The notes under the pieces are model-generated. The model saw only the letters and a program-made list of their open reading frames with translations, did not search any database and was not told where the DNA came from. 64,000 nt of DNA, from the NCBI RefSeq assembly GCF_051201035.1, contig NZ_JBPODR010000007.1, positions 49,379-113,378 of the forward strand, read 5' to 3'. Source of the DNA: Thermoanaerobacterium thermosulfurigenes. Its GTDB lineage: Bacteria; Bacillota; Thermoanaerobacteria; Thermoanaerobacterales; Thermoanaerobacteraceae. Position numbers and translations under genes: made by a program. This document shows, piece after piece, positions 39,314 to 47,986 of the stretch. Numbering within the stretch: the stretch's first letter is position 1; each line of letters opens with the position of its first letter.

Positions 39314-39507
39314 TTAAAATTTTAAATGTCGTCGGAGATTCTACTAAAAGTTGGGACGATGCTATACAAAACGCGGTAGCAGAAGCAGCAAAAACTGTAA
39401 ACAATATATCGGGAATAGAAGTATTAAATCAAACTGCTAACGTAAAAGACGGTAAAATTGTTGAATACAAAGCAAATATTCAAATAGCATTTAGAGTAGA
39501 TAGATAA
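39304..39507 (+). CDS. Dodecin family flavin-binding protein
   Basis: The 67-aa protein has the dodecin pattern VVKILNVVGDSTKSWDDAIQ and ends EYKANIQIAFRVDR. Dodecins form hollow 12-mers that store flavin or CoA. Being inside a forespore-type operon ahead of spoVAC suggests a role in spores, which is an inference from position. Confidence 0.88.
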   Translation: MAVVKILNVVGDSTKSWDDAIQNAVAEAAKTVNNISGIEVLNQTANVKDGKIVEYKANIQIAFRVDR

Positions 39508-39510
39508 AAA

Positions 39511-39535
39511 GTGGGCAACCATAATAGGTGCCCAC
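39511..39535 (+). terminator. Hairpin between dodecin and spoVAC
   Basis: GTGGGCA (39511-39517) pairs exactly with TGCCCAC (39529-39535). No T-tract follows, so it is probably an attenuator or RNA-processing site and not a full stop. Confidence 0.5.
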
Positions 39536-39563
39536 TATATATCGATTTTATGGAGGCATTAAA

Positions 39564-40013
39564 ATGGAAAAGGATATAAAGAAACAACAAGAATACAAGG
39601 ATATTGCACAGAAATATGAGCCGAAGCCTACTCTTTTAAAAAATGTTTTATGGGCTTTTGTGGTAGGTGGATTAATATGTGATGTTGGCCAATTTTTTTT
39701 AAATTTGTTTATTAATCGAGGAATGACTGCCGAACAAGCCGGAACACCAGTTGCAATCATAATGGTTTTTTTAGGCTCATTTTTAACTGGAATTGGTATT
39801 TACGATGACATTGGACGATTTGCAGGAGCTGGTTCTGTTGTGCCTATAACTGGTTTTGCTAATTCTATTGTTTCACCAGCTATGGAATTTAAAAGAGAAG
39901 GATTTGTTTTTGGAGTGGCTTCCAGAATGTTTAACATAGCAGGTCCAGTTATAGTTTACGGAGTTGGTACCTCTATTATCGTAGGGCTTATATACTATTT
40001 TCTAAAAGGGTGA
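39564..40013 (+). CDS. spoVAC: Stage V sporulation protein AC
   Basis: A 149-aa integral membrane protein of the SpoVA channel that moves dipicolinic acid across the inner spore membrane. Helices include LLKNVLWAFVVGGLICDVGQ, VAIIMVFLGSFLTGIGIYDD and the GAGSVVPITGFANS segment typical of SpoVAC/AE. ATG 39564 follows GGAGG. Confidence 0.95.
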   Translation: MEKDIKKQQEYKDIAQKYEPKPTLLKNVLWAFVVGGLICDVGQFFLNLFINRGMTAEQAGTPVAIIMVFLGSFLTGIGIYDDIGRFAGAGSVVPITGFANSIVSPAMEFKREGFVFGVASRMFNIAGPVIVYGVGTSIIVGLIYYFLKG

Positions 40014-40018
40014 TTACT

Positions 40019-41032
40019 ATGGCAATAAAAAAAATGGGATCGCAAACCGTTAAATTTGCAAATCCACCTTCTATTATATCATCTGGCACAATAGTTGGAC
40101 CAAAAGAAGGACAAGGACCTTTAAAAGATTATTTTGATATGATTTTGACTGATGATACTTACGGTGAAAAAAGCTGGGAAAAAGCTGAATGCAAAATGTT
40201 TCAAGACTCTGTAAATTTAGCCCTTAAAAAAGCAAGTTTAAATATTTCAGACATTGATTATTTGATAGGTGGAGATCTTTTAAATCAAATAATTACTTCT
40301 AGTTTTGCTGCTAGACAATTTAATGTACCTACATTTGGATTATATGGAGCTTGTTCTACAATGGCTGAAGGATTGTCAATAGCTTCTATGTTAATAGATG
40401 GAGGATTTGCAGATTATATTATTGTTACAACATCTAGTCATTTTTCTACTGCTGAAAGACAATACAGATTTCCATTAGAGCAAGGTGTCCAAAGGCCATT
40501 TACATCTCAGTGGACGGTGACAGGATCAGGTTCATCATTGTTGTCATCCAATGGCACAGGTCCATATATAACGCACGTTACAACAGGAAAAGTTGTTGAT
40601 TTAGGAATGAAAGATGCAAACAATATGGGTGCTGCTATGGCGCCTGCTGCAGCAGATACAATTTTGACACATTTTAATGATACAGGTTTTACAATAAACG
40701 ATTATGATTTAATAATAACTGGAGACATGGCAAGAGTTGGGAAAAGCATCCTGATAGAGTTGCTTAATAAAGAGGGTATGAATATTGAAGATAAATATAA
40801 AGATTGTGGAATAGAAATATACGATGAATCACAAGATGTGCATTCGGGGGGAAGTGGAGCAGGGTGCTCTGCAGTAGTTTTAAATGGTTGGTTGCTTCAG
40901 CAGATAAAAAGCGGAATTTACAATAGGGTTTTATTTATAGCTACAGGGGCTTTGCTATCGCCGACAAGCACACAACAAGGTGAGTCAATACCAGGTATAG
41001 CTCATGCAGTTACAATTTCAAATTACACGTAG
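40019..41032 (+). CDS. spoVAD: Stage V sporulation protein AD
   Basis: A 337-aa thiolase-like protein that binds dipicolinic acid. GLYGACSTMAEGLSIASMLI contains the Cys region of the ketoacyl-synthase fold, and TGSGSSLLSSNGTGPYITHV and HSGGSGAGCSAVVLNGWLL are family hallmarks. Works with SpoVAC and SpoVAE. ATG 40019 has AAAGGGTG upstream. Confidence 0.96.
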   Translation: MAIKKMGSQTVKFANPPSIISSGTIVGPKEGQGPLKDYFDMILTDDTYGEKSWEKAECKMFQDSVNLALKKASLNISDIDYLIGGDLLNQIITSSFAARQFNVPTFGLYGACSTMAEGLSIASMLIDGGFADYIIVTTSSHFSTAERQYRFPLEQGVQRPFTSQWTVTGSGSSLLSSNGTGPYITHVTTGKVVDLGMKDANNMGAAMAPAAADTILTHFNDTGFTINDYDLIITGDMARVGKSILIELLNKEGMNIEDKYKDCGIEIYDESQDVHSGGSGAGCSAVVLNGWLLQQIKSGIYNRVLFIATGALLSPTSTQQGESIPGIAHAVTISNYT

Positions 41033-41047
41033 AGGAGGTTGATACAA

Positions 41048-41404
41048 TTGGATTATTTACGTGCTTTTCTTGTAGGTGGAATAATTTGTGTGATTGCTCA
41101 AATATTAATGGACAAAACAAAGCTTACACCCGCAAGAATTTTAGTTTTGTATGTTACAGTAGGAGCTATATTAGGTGGTATAGGAATATACAAGAAAATA
41201 ATAGATTTCGGAGGTGCTGGTGCAACTGTTCCGCTTCTTGGCTTTGGCAATTCTTTAGCACAAGGTACAATCAAAGCAGTAAAAAAAGATGGTATCACTG
41301 GTGCTTTTACAGGTGGACTGACGGCAACAGCAGGTGGTATTGCTGCAGCAATTTTTTTTGGTTATTTGTTTTCTATAATATTTAATCCACGTACTAAAAA
41401 ATGA
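41048..41404 (+). CDS. spoVAE: Stage V sporulation protein AE
   Basis: A 118-aa membrane protein homologous to SpoVAC (AFLVGGIICVIAQILMDKTK; FGGAGATVPLLGFGNSLAQG). TTG 41048 is chosen because GAGGAGG lies 9 bases upstream. Last gene of the spoVA group; no spoVAA, AB, AF or germinant gene follows. Confidence 0.94.
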   Translation: MDYLRAFLVGGIICVIAQILMDKTKLTPARILVLYVTVGAILGGIGIYKKIIDFGGAGATVPLLGFGNSLAQGTIKAVKKDGITGAFTGGLTATAGGIAAAIFFGYLFSIIFNPRTKK

Positions 41405-41415
41405 TATTTATAGAA

Positions 41416-41448
41416 AAGCATAATTCATGGGATTATGCTTATTTTTTT
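41416..41448 (+). terminator. Terminator of the spoVA operon
   Basis: Stem AAGCATAAT (41416-41424) with ATTATGCTT (41432-41440), then seven T. Confidence 0.88.
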
Positions 41449-41501
41449 GTACAAATATGATATAATAATTAAAGCATATTAGTGAGAAAGAGGGAGTTCT
41501 T

Positions 41502-42686
41502 ATAGATAGAGATATACTTTTAATTTTAAAAGATATGTCGGAGAAAATTGGGGTAAATGCGTATATTGTAGGAGGATACGTAAGAGACAAATTGTTAAAT
41601 TTAGAAAGTGATGACATTGATATTACGGTAGAAGGCGATGGAATAAAATTTGCTTTTATGCTCAATGAAATTTTAAATGGTGATATAGAGGTACATGACA
41701 AATTTGAAACTGCTAAAATAAAAACCAGAGATTTTGAGTTAGATATTGTATCTGCAAGAAAAGAACATTATGAACGCCCCGGAATGTTGCCAGTCGTCCA
41801 ACGAGCCAGTCTTGCTGATGATATTAAAAGAAGAGATTTCACGATAAATATGCTGGCATTAGATGTAAAAACAAATCAAATCATTGATATATATAACGGT
41901 GCAGACGACATAAAAAATAAATTAATTAGAGTCGTACATGATAAAAGTTTTGTTGACGATCCAACGAGGATTTTTAGGGCAATAAGATACAGTGGAAGAT
42001 TAGGTTTTAAAATAGAACAACATACTGAATGGTTGTTAAGGAAGTCTATATCTGATGGTGATATTTTTAATGTATCCACCGATAGAATTTTGAATGAAAT
42101 TTATTTGATATTAAAAGAGAAGAATCCTGAACCTATAGTAAAGTTAATGAAGTATTACCAGCTTGATAAGGAATTATTTTGTGGTATAAAGATTAATACA
42201 ACAAATTTGAATACAAGTCTTGAAAAAGGCAATACATTATTGTATAGATTTTTGTTGCTTTTCTATAATGCTACAAACGAAGATGCTGATTGTTTAATTA
42301 GAAAATACAATTTAAAACGTGAATATTTAAGTGGATTATCTGATATTCTCAATATAAAAATGAATATGTCTAACTTAAATGAAAATGTATCTATTTTCAA
42401 TACATTAAAAGATAAGAGAATAGAAGCAATATCTGCAGTACATGCTATGGAAGACTTAAATATAAAACAAGCCATTGAAAAATATTATGATTTGGCAAAA
42501 TTAAAAAGATTAGAAATAAATGGTGACGACATAAAAAGATTAGGACTTCAACCGTCGCCAATTTACAAAGAAATTTTAGATAAAATATTGATGGACAAAA
42601 TTTTAGGCAAGATAAAAGATCGAGAAGATGAGATTAAAACTCTATTACATTATGTAGAAAAAGTTAAAAGAGGTGAAAAGATTTGA
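41502..42686 (+). CDS. cca: CCA tRNA nucleotidyltransferase
   Basis: Adds or repairs the 3' CCA of tRNAs. AYIVGGYVRDKLLNLES and SDDIDITVEGDG carry the nucleotidyltransferase GG and DxD motifs; RRDFTINMLALDV and DPTRIFRAIRYSGRLGF are the class II signature. An in-frame ATG at 41535 would leave only 8 residues before AYIVGG and has no ribosome binding site. Upstream codons (IDRDILLILKD) look like genuine family N-terminus, and GAGGGAG (41490-41496) lies 5 bases before ATA 41502. No ATG, GTG or TTG is available between the upstream stop (41466) and 41535, so AUA is the likely start. Confidence 0.9.
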   Translation: MDRDILLILKDMSEKIGVNAYIVGGYVRDKLLNLESDDIDITVEGDGIKFAFMLNEILNGDIEVHDKFETAKIKTRDFELDIVSARKEHYERPGMLPVVQRASLADDIKRRDFTINMLALDVKTNQIIDIYNGADDIKNKLIRVVHDKSFVDDPTRIFRAIRYSGRLGFKIEQHTEWLLRKSISDGDIFNVSTDRILNEIYLILKEKNPEPIVKLMKYYQLDKELFCGIKINTTNLNTSLEKGNTLLYRFLLLFYNATNEDADCLIRKYNLKREYLSGLSDILNIKMNMSNLNENVSIFNTLKDKRIEAISAVHAMEDLNIKQAIEKYYDLAKLKRLEINGDDIKRLGLQPSPIYKEILDKILMDKILGKIKDREDEIKTLLHYVEKVKRGEKI

Positions 42687-43297
42687 ATGCATTATTAAGC
42701 TATTTAATTAGAATTCCGGCATTGATAATCGCAATGAGTTTTCATGAGTTTAGTCATGGATATGTAGCAGATAAATTAGGCGATCCTACGCCTAGGCAAA
42801 GCGGGAGACTTACATTAAATCCACTGGCCCACATAGATCCTTTAGGGCTAATTATGCTGTTTATTATATACTTTGGGTGGGCTAAGCCAGTACCGATAAA
42901 TCCGTATTATTTTAAAGACAGAAAAAAAGGCGTTTTATATGTGGCATTGGCTGGACCACTTTCTAACGTTTTTTTGGCCATAATAACGCGAATTCTGTTG
43001 TTTTATTTTGGAAACATTCCTGTATTAGGACTTTTTTTGACTATACTCTATCAATACAATTTGGTTTTTGCTGTGTTTAATATAATTCCTATTCCACCAT
43101 TAGATGGTTCAAAGGTTTTGTGGAGCATTCTTCCTCAGAAAGAAGCATATATTTATTCGCAATATGAACAATATGGACAAATTGCTTTGCTTTTGCTTCT
43201 ATTTACAGGAATAATTAATTTATTTATGACTCCGCTAATGATGGGGTTAGATAAACTGATTTCTAAAATAATTTTGTTTCCGTTTGGAGTGGGATAA
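42683..43297 (+). CDS. Site-2 protease family membrane metalloprotease (M50)
   Basis: A 204-aa, four-to-five-helix protein. MSFHEFSHGYVADKLG carries the zinc HExxH motif, and FNIIPIPPLDGSKVLW has the second-site NPxPxxDG-like Asp. TTG start with AGAGGTG 7 bases upstream, overlapping the end of cca. It has no PDZ domain, so it is the short YwhC-like type and not SpoIVFB or RseP. Substrate unknown. Confidence 0.9.
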   Translation: MNALLSYLIRIPALIIAMSFHEFSHGYVADKLGDPTPRQSGRLTLNPLAHIDPLGLIMLFIIYFGWAKPVPINPYYFKDRKKGVLYVALAGPLSNVFLAIITRILLFYFGNIPVLGLFLTILYQYNLVFAVFNIIPIPPLDGSKVLWSILPQKEAYIYSQYEQYGQIALLLLLFTGIINLFMTPLMMGLDKLISKIILFPFGVG

Positions 43298-44007
43298 TGT
43301 ACAACATTAAAATAGAATCTTTTGAAGGACCTTTTGATCTTTTATTTCATCTTATAGAAAAAAACGAAATAGATATAAAAGATATACCGATTGCATCTGT
43401 TTTTGACCAATACATGGAATATTTAAAAGCTATGCAAGAAATGGACTTGGATATTGCAACAGAGTTTATTTTAATGGCTGCTACATTGCTTGAGATAAAG
43501 TCAAGTATGCTTTTACCAAAGCAAAATGTCGAAGGACAGCAAATGACAATGGCTGATGCAGATCCTCGAGAAGAATTGGTGGAAAAGTTGATTGAGTATA
43601 AAAAATATAAAAGTGTTGCAAATAGACTGAAAGACTTAAATACATTAGGTACTAAATTTTTTAGAGACGAGCCTGAAATAAAATATGTTGATAAATCGCT
43701 TTGCCTTAATTATTCGGCCATCGACTTAAAAAAAGCTTATGTGAAGATTCTTCAAAAGTCCAGCGACAATGTTATGCCAATTAAATATGCAAAAGATCAA
43801 ATTACAATCGATGACAAAATAAAGGAGATATTAAAGAAACTAATAGTTACTCCTGTGATTAAATTTGGCGATTTCTTAAAGAATTTACGAAAGATAGAAA
43901 AAATTGTTTCGTTTGTAGCACTTTTGGAATTGATTAAGTTAAATAAAGTTGCGGCTGAGCAAAAAAATGCATTTGGAGACATAATTATAAAAAGTCTAAA
44001 GAGGTGA
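43297..44007 (+). CDS. scpA: Segregation and condensation protein A
   Basis: A 236-aa kleisin (MYNIKIESFEGPFDLLFHLI is the family start; DIATEFILMAATLLEIKSSM follows; C-terminal winged helix VVTF-like end VSFVALLELIKLNKVAAEQK). It links SMC heads and ScpB in the chromosome condensation complex. Start overlaps the protease stop. Confidence 0.96.
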   Translation: MYNIKIESFEGPFDLLFHLIEKNEIDIKDIPIASVFDQYMEYLKAMQEMDLDIATEFILMAATLLEIKSSMLLPKQNVEGQQMTMADADPREELVEKLIEYKKYKSVANRLKDLNTLGTKFFRDEPEIKYVDKSLCLNYSAIDLKKAYVKILQKSSDNVMPIKYAKDQITIDDKIKEILKKLIVTPVIKFGDFLKNLRKIEKIVSFVALLELIKLNKVAAEQKNAFGDIIIKSLKR

Positions 44008-44011
44008 AATA

Positions 44012-44518
44012 ATGGATATAGATTGCATAATAGAGTCTATACTATTTGCGGCTGGCAGACCTGTAAAGATAAAAACTTTAAGTGATGTATTGAATATATC
44101 TACAAAAGAAGTTATTGAATCTTTTAATAGATTAAAAAGCGATTATGAAAGAGAAAATAGAGGAGTAAAAGTCTTGATGATAAATGATTCAATTGTGATG
44201 TCTTCAAATGAAGTATATGCAGAATATATAAAAAAGGCATTAGGACTTGATATAAAGCAAGGATTATCCCAAGCCGCATTAGAAGTTTTGTCTATAATCG
44301 CTTATAACCAGCCTATTACAAGAATCGACATAGAAAAAATAAGAGGTGTAAAGTGCGAGAAAGCAATTAATACCTTATTAGAATTTAATTTAATTAAAGA
44401 AGATGGTAGAATAAATGCTCCAGGCCGTGCAATACTTTATTCTACAACTGATGAATTTCTGAAGTACTTTAATTTGCCTTCTTTAAAAGACTTGCCTCCA
44501 TTAGACGATATTACTTAG
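44012..44518 (+). CDS. scpB: Segregation and condensation protein B
   Basis: A 168-aa protein with two winged helices; SILFAAGRPVKIKTLSDVLN and LEVLSIIAYNQPITRIDIEK and IRGV are diagnostic. It binds ScpA as a dimer. Four bases after scpA. Confidence 0.96.
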   Translation: MDIDCIIESILFAAGRPVKIKTLSDVLNISTKEVIESFNRLKSDYERENRGVKVLMINDSIVMSSNEVYAEYIKKALGLDIKQGLSQAALEVLSIIAYNQPITRIDIEKIRGVKCEKAINTLLEFNLIKEDGRINAPGRAILYSTTDEFLKYFNLPSLKDLPPLDDIT

Positions 44519-44565
44519 TATTTTATTTTTATTATTGAAAACAATATATTTGAGAAGGTGAATTG

Positions 44566-45273
44566 ATGTTTTCTCTTTATATATTATTAATTTTGCTTGT
44601 AGTAATATTTATTTTTATTTACCCTATGACTTTTAAAGTGCACTATGACAATTATGGTGTAAATTTTATTTTAAATATATACATATATATTGTTCGATTC
44701 GCTAAAATTGCCAGCCTAAACGTTAATTATAAAAGAATTGATAAAAATGATAGAGCAGAATTGTCATTAAAAATATTGGGAATTAGATTGATGAATGTAG
44801 TCGTTGATATTGTTAATTTTACTCTAAAAGACAATAGACCGGTAATAAAGTATGAAGTGCATAAAGCCTTTTTTTTAAAATTCCCAAAAAAATCAGAAAA
44901 GAGAAAAATGCTAAGTTTACATGATGTACATAGAATAATAGATTTATTTAATTCAAATAAGATTATGATTCATGAAATGAGTCAAAGCATTAAAAAATCT
45001 ATAGTAATTAAAAAATTAAGATTAAATGTAGATGAGGGATTTACTGATGCAGCTTTTACATCCATTGCATATGGAATTATTAATTTTGCAATTTATACGC
45101 TAATTGTTCCTGTCTATTGCAGCATAAAATTTTTAACTAAGCCTTCTATATCTATAAACCCTCATTTTGGAGAAAATATTTTAAAAAGCGACTTTGATTG
45201 CATATTAGATTTTAGATATGGTAATATTATAGTTAATGGTATTAAATTCTTAAAAAATTTTAAACGGAGGTGA
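44566..45273 (+). CDS. DUF2953 domain membrane protein
   Basis: The 235-aa protein starts with a hydrophobic helix (FSLYILLILLVVIFIFIYPM) and has a second hydrophobic segment near residue 170. DUF2953 genes regularly precede ytfJ in spore formers, as here, which suggests a sporulation link, but the function is unknown. ATG 44566 is chosen for spacing from GAGAAGGTG. Confidence 0.82.
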   Translation: MFSLYILLILLVVIFIFIYPMTFKVHYDNYGVNFILNIYIYIVRFAKIASLNVNYKRIDKNDRAELSLKILGIRLMNVVVDIVNFTLKDNRPVIKYEVHKAFFLKFPKKSEKRKMLSLHDVHRIIDLFNSNKIMIHEMSQSIKKSIVIKKLRLNVDEGFTDAAFTSIAYGIINFAIYTLIVPVYCSIKFLTKPSISINPHFGENILKSDFDCILDFRYGNIIVNGIKFLKNFKRR

Positions 45274-45279
45274 TTTTGG

Positions 45280-45726
45280 ATGAGCGATCATCCTATTGAA
45301 GGATTAATGAAGACGACTATGGAAAGTCTTAAGGAAATGATAGATGTAAATACAATCGTTGGGGATGCGGTAGAAGCTCCAGACGGAACAGTGATCATTC
45401 CAATTTCAAGGGTAACGTTTGGTTTTGCTGCTGGTGGTGGAGAGTTTCAGATGACGCAAAATAAAGACAAAGAACAAAATCAAAATAATGGACAATCAAA
45501 CATGCCATTTGGCGGTGGCAGTGGTGCAGGCGTTTCTTTGCAGCCAGTTGCATTTATGGTTGTAGGGCAAGGACAGATAAGACTTTTGCCAGTAAATCAA
45601 AATGCGATGGTTGAAAGAATAATTGATTTGGCACCTAAGTTAATGGAGGAGCTTCAAAATGTTTTTAATAAAAACAAGACTTATAAAAAATCAACTCCAA
45701 TAACTGTAACAAATAACATAGATTGA
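45280..45726 (+). CDS. ytfJ: GerW/YtfJ family sporulation protein
   Basis: A 148-aa protein with the family start HPIEGLMKTTMESLKEMIDV, VISRVTFGFAAGGGEF-like strand (IPISRVTFGFAAGGGEFQM) and a Gly-rich segment (MPFGGGSGAGVSLQPVAFMV). In Bacillus it is needed for some germinant responses. Six bases after the DUF2953 gene. Confidence 0.93.
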   Translation: MSDHPIEGLMKTTMESLKEMIDVNTIVGDAVEAPDGTVIIPISRVTFGFAAGGGEFQMTQNKDKEQNQNNGQSNMPFGGGSGAGVSLQPVAFMVVGQGQIRLLPVNQNAMVERIIDLAPKLMEELQNVFNKNKTYKKSTPITVTNNID

Positions 45727-45783
45727 TTTATTAGGTAACAAGCGGGTCATAATGTGAGGTATTAACTTTCAAGGAGGACAGTA

Positions 45784-46929
45784 ATGAAGAAAATACTTGT
45801 ATTAGTGCTTATTTTTACTTTCCTTATGACCCCTACAAACATAGAAGCTGAGAATTTAAAACCTCCTCAGATTGCTGCAAAAGCTGCAATTGTAATGGAT
45901 CAGAAATCTGGCAGAATTCTTTTTGAAAAAAATATAAGTGAAAAACTTCCTATGGCAAGTACAACCAAAATCATGACATTGTTGTTGGCTTTAGAATACG
46001 GCAATTTAAATGATATTGTAACTGTCAGCAAAAAAGCTGCAAGTGTAGGTGGATCTTCAATATGGCTTTCGCCTGGAGAAAAAATTTCAATGATAAATTT
46101 ATTGTACGGTTTGATGTTAAACTCAGGGAATGATGCTGCAACCGCAATTGCAGAACATATAAGTGGCAGTGTTGATAAGTTTGTCGAGCTTATGAATAAA
46201 AAAGCTAAAGAAATTGGAGCATATAATACAAATTTTGTTACACCTTCAGGCCTTGATATCGGAATAGACAACCATTATACAACTGCTTATGATTTAGCTT
46301 TAATTACAAGATACGCTTTTAATAATTACAATAAATTCGCTGAAATAGTATCAACAAAAGAAAAGACGATTCCTTGGGACGGAAAAGAATACGATAGGTA
46401 TTTGCGAAATAAAAATAAGATGCTTTGGCAATATGAAGGAGCTGATGGAGTAAAAACAGGGTTTACTAATAAGGCTGGCAGATGTTTAGTAGCTTCGGCA
46501 TCGAGAAATGGTCAAAGGCTAATATCTGTAGTATTAAACAGCGGTCCAATGTGGGAAGACACACAAAAAATTTTAGATTACTCTTTTGCAAATTATACTC
46601 CAATTAAGATCATTTCGAAAGGTCAGATGATAAAGACCATAAGTGTTGTTAGTGGCAAGGAAAAATATCTGCCGCTTGTGTATAATAGTGATTTTATATT
46701 GCCAATTTCAAAAGATGAGGAGATAAACGTTAAAATTGATTATAGCCTACCTAAATCTGTAAAAGCACCAATAGGAATTGGAGAAAAGATGGGTGTAGCT
46801 ATTGTAAAATTGAATGATAATCAGATTGCGACTATCGATGTTGTTGCAGGCAAAAACATTGACAAAAGGGATTACGAGTTTAATTTTAAAACCATCATAA
46901 AGAATTGGATTGACATATTTCAATATTAA
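45784..46929 (+). CDS. D-alanyl-D-alanine carboxypeptidase (second copy, DacB-like)
   Basis: A 381-aa secreted penicillin-binding protein with a signal peptide (KKILVLVLIFTFLMTPTN). SxxK is in MASTTKIMTL, SxN in NSGNDAA and KTG in DGVKTGFTN. It is a paralogue of DacF in this window. Next to ytfJ, it may act on spore cortex like DacB, though that is inferred from context. Confidence 0.93.
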   Translation: MKKILVLVLIFTFLMTPTNIEAENLKPPQIAAKAAIVMDQKSGRILFEKNISEKLPMASTTKIMTLLLALEYGNLNDIVTVSKKAASVGGSSIWLSPGEKISMINLLYGLMLNSGNDAATAIAEHISGSVDKFVELMNKKAKEIGAYNTNFVTPSGLDIGIDNHYTTAYDLALITRYAFNNYNKFAEIVSTKEKTIPWDGKEYDRYLRNKNKMLWQYEGADGVKTGFTNKAGRCLVASASRNGQRLISVVLNSGPMWEDTQKILDYSFANYTPIKIISKGQMIKTISVVSGKEKYLPLVYNSDFILPISKDEEINVKIDYSLPKSVKAPIGIGEKMGVAIVKLNDNQIATIDVVAGKNIDKRDYEFNFKTIIKNWIDIFQY

Positions 46930-46956
46930 ACTCCTGGTATGTACCAGGAGTTTTTT
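46929..46956 (+). terminator. Terminator after the second D,D-carboxypeptidase gene
   Basis: An 11-bp perfect stem (AACTCCTGGTA with TACCAGGAGTT) with a 2-base minimal loop, followed by six T. Confidence 0.92.
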
Positions 46957-47017
46957 GTAACTTTTTTTTTATTTGAGAATAACATAAATATGTAAAATTT
47001 CTTTAGGAGATGGTTAA

Positions 47018-47986
47018 ATGATCAATCACAGGCTTGAATGTATTGACATTGGTAGTGATTACTGTCCTTGCTATTTAGCAGAATTAAACGAATGTATTGT
47101 TTGTTCTCAATTGCAAGGGAAAGAATTTTGCGATTGCAATTGGAATGGCGTATGTGTATATCAAGATTTTATTTGGTCAAAAAGAAAAGCAAAAGCAAAA
47201 AGGGAAACTATTGTGGCAGATATAATTGATAAACAAAATATAAATAAAAATTTAATAATATTGACGCTATCTGTATCTAATAAAATGGCAAGAGACTTAA
47301 ATGAACCTGGATCTTATGTGTTCTTAAGAGATGAGTCAAGTCCTTCTTTTTTCGACGCACCAATGTCTATAATGTACGCTGATGAAATAAGTGGAATTAT
47401 AAAGATTGCTGTGCAAATTAACGGCCCTAAGACAAATTTAATCAATTCATGCGGTAAACATGTATTTTTGAGAGGCCCATATTGGAATGGATTGTTTGGA
47501 CACAAATATATAAAAGGTACTAGAAATTCAAAATGCCTTGTAATATTAAGGGGTATAGCACAAGCACCTGGAGCAATAATCATAAACAAGTTATACAATA
47601 ACAACAATGAAATAACTGTTATAATTGATAAGGGTAAAGTTGAAGAGTTTTTTATTTGGCAGTATATTAATAACTTTAATTTAAAGATAATTACGACAGA
47701 TCTTTTAAGTAACGATGGGCAAGATGTTTTAAAAAATGCAATTGCAGACAAGGATATTAAATTAATTTACAGTGGAGGTTCTGATGAACAACATCTAAAT
47801 ATTTTAAATTATTTAGATTTACTTGATAGCAAAGCTTATTTTGCTGTATCAAACAATAATACAATATGCTGTGGAGAAGGTATTTGCGGCAGTTGTGAAG
47901 TCCAAATTGATGGGCAAAAAATAAGGTCATGTAAAGTTCAATTAGATGTTAGAAAGACAATTGAAAGGAGAGTATTACATGGTTAA
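47018..47986 (+). CDS. PyrK-like ferredoxin-reductase family FAD/NAD-binding protein
   Basis: A 322-aa protein resembling the electron-transfer subunit of dihydroorotate dehydrogenase and NfnA. It has a Cys-rich N-terminus (CPCYLAELNECIVCSQ, FCDCNWNGVC), a ferredoxin-reductase fold (PGSYVFLRDESS, APMSIMYADE) and a C-terminal 2Fe-2S set (CCGEGICGSCEVQIDGQ). The 8-base overlap with the next flavoprotein suggests the two form one redox complex. Partner and substrate unknown. Confidence 0.8.
   Translation: MINHRLECIDIGSDYCPCYLAELNECIVCSQLQGKEFCDCNWNGVCVYQDFIWSKRKAKAKRETIVADIIDKQNINKNLIILTLSVSNKMARDLNEPGSYVFLRDESSPSFFDAPMSIMYADEISGIIKIAVQINGPKTNLINSCGKHVFLRGPYWNGLFGHKYIKGTRNSKCLVILRGIAQAPGAIIINKLYNNNNEITVIIDKGKVEEFFIWQYINNFNLKIITTDLLSNDGQDVLKNAIADKDIKLIYSGGSDEQHLNILNYLDLLDSKAYFAVSNNNTICCGEGICGSCEVQIDGQKIRSCKVQLDVRKTIERRVLHG

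Noticed and set aside
41086..41385. 99-aa Cys/Trp-rich frame inside spoVAE
   Set aside because: It is out of frame with the well-supported SpoVAE protein and has no family features or ribosome binding site.
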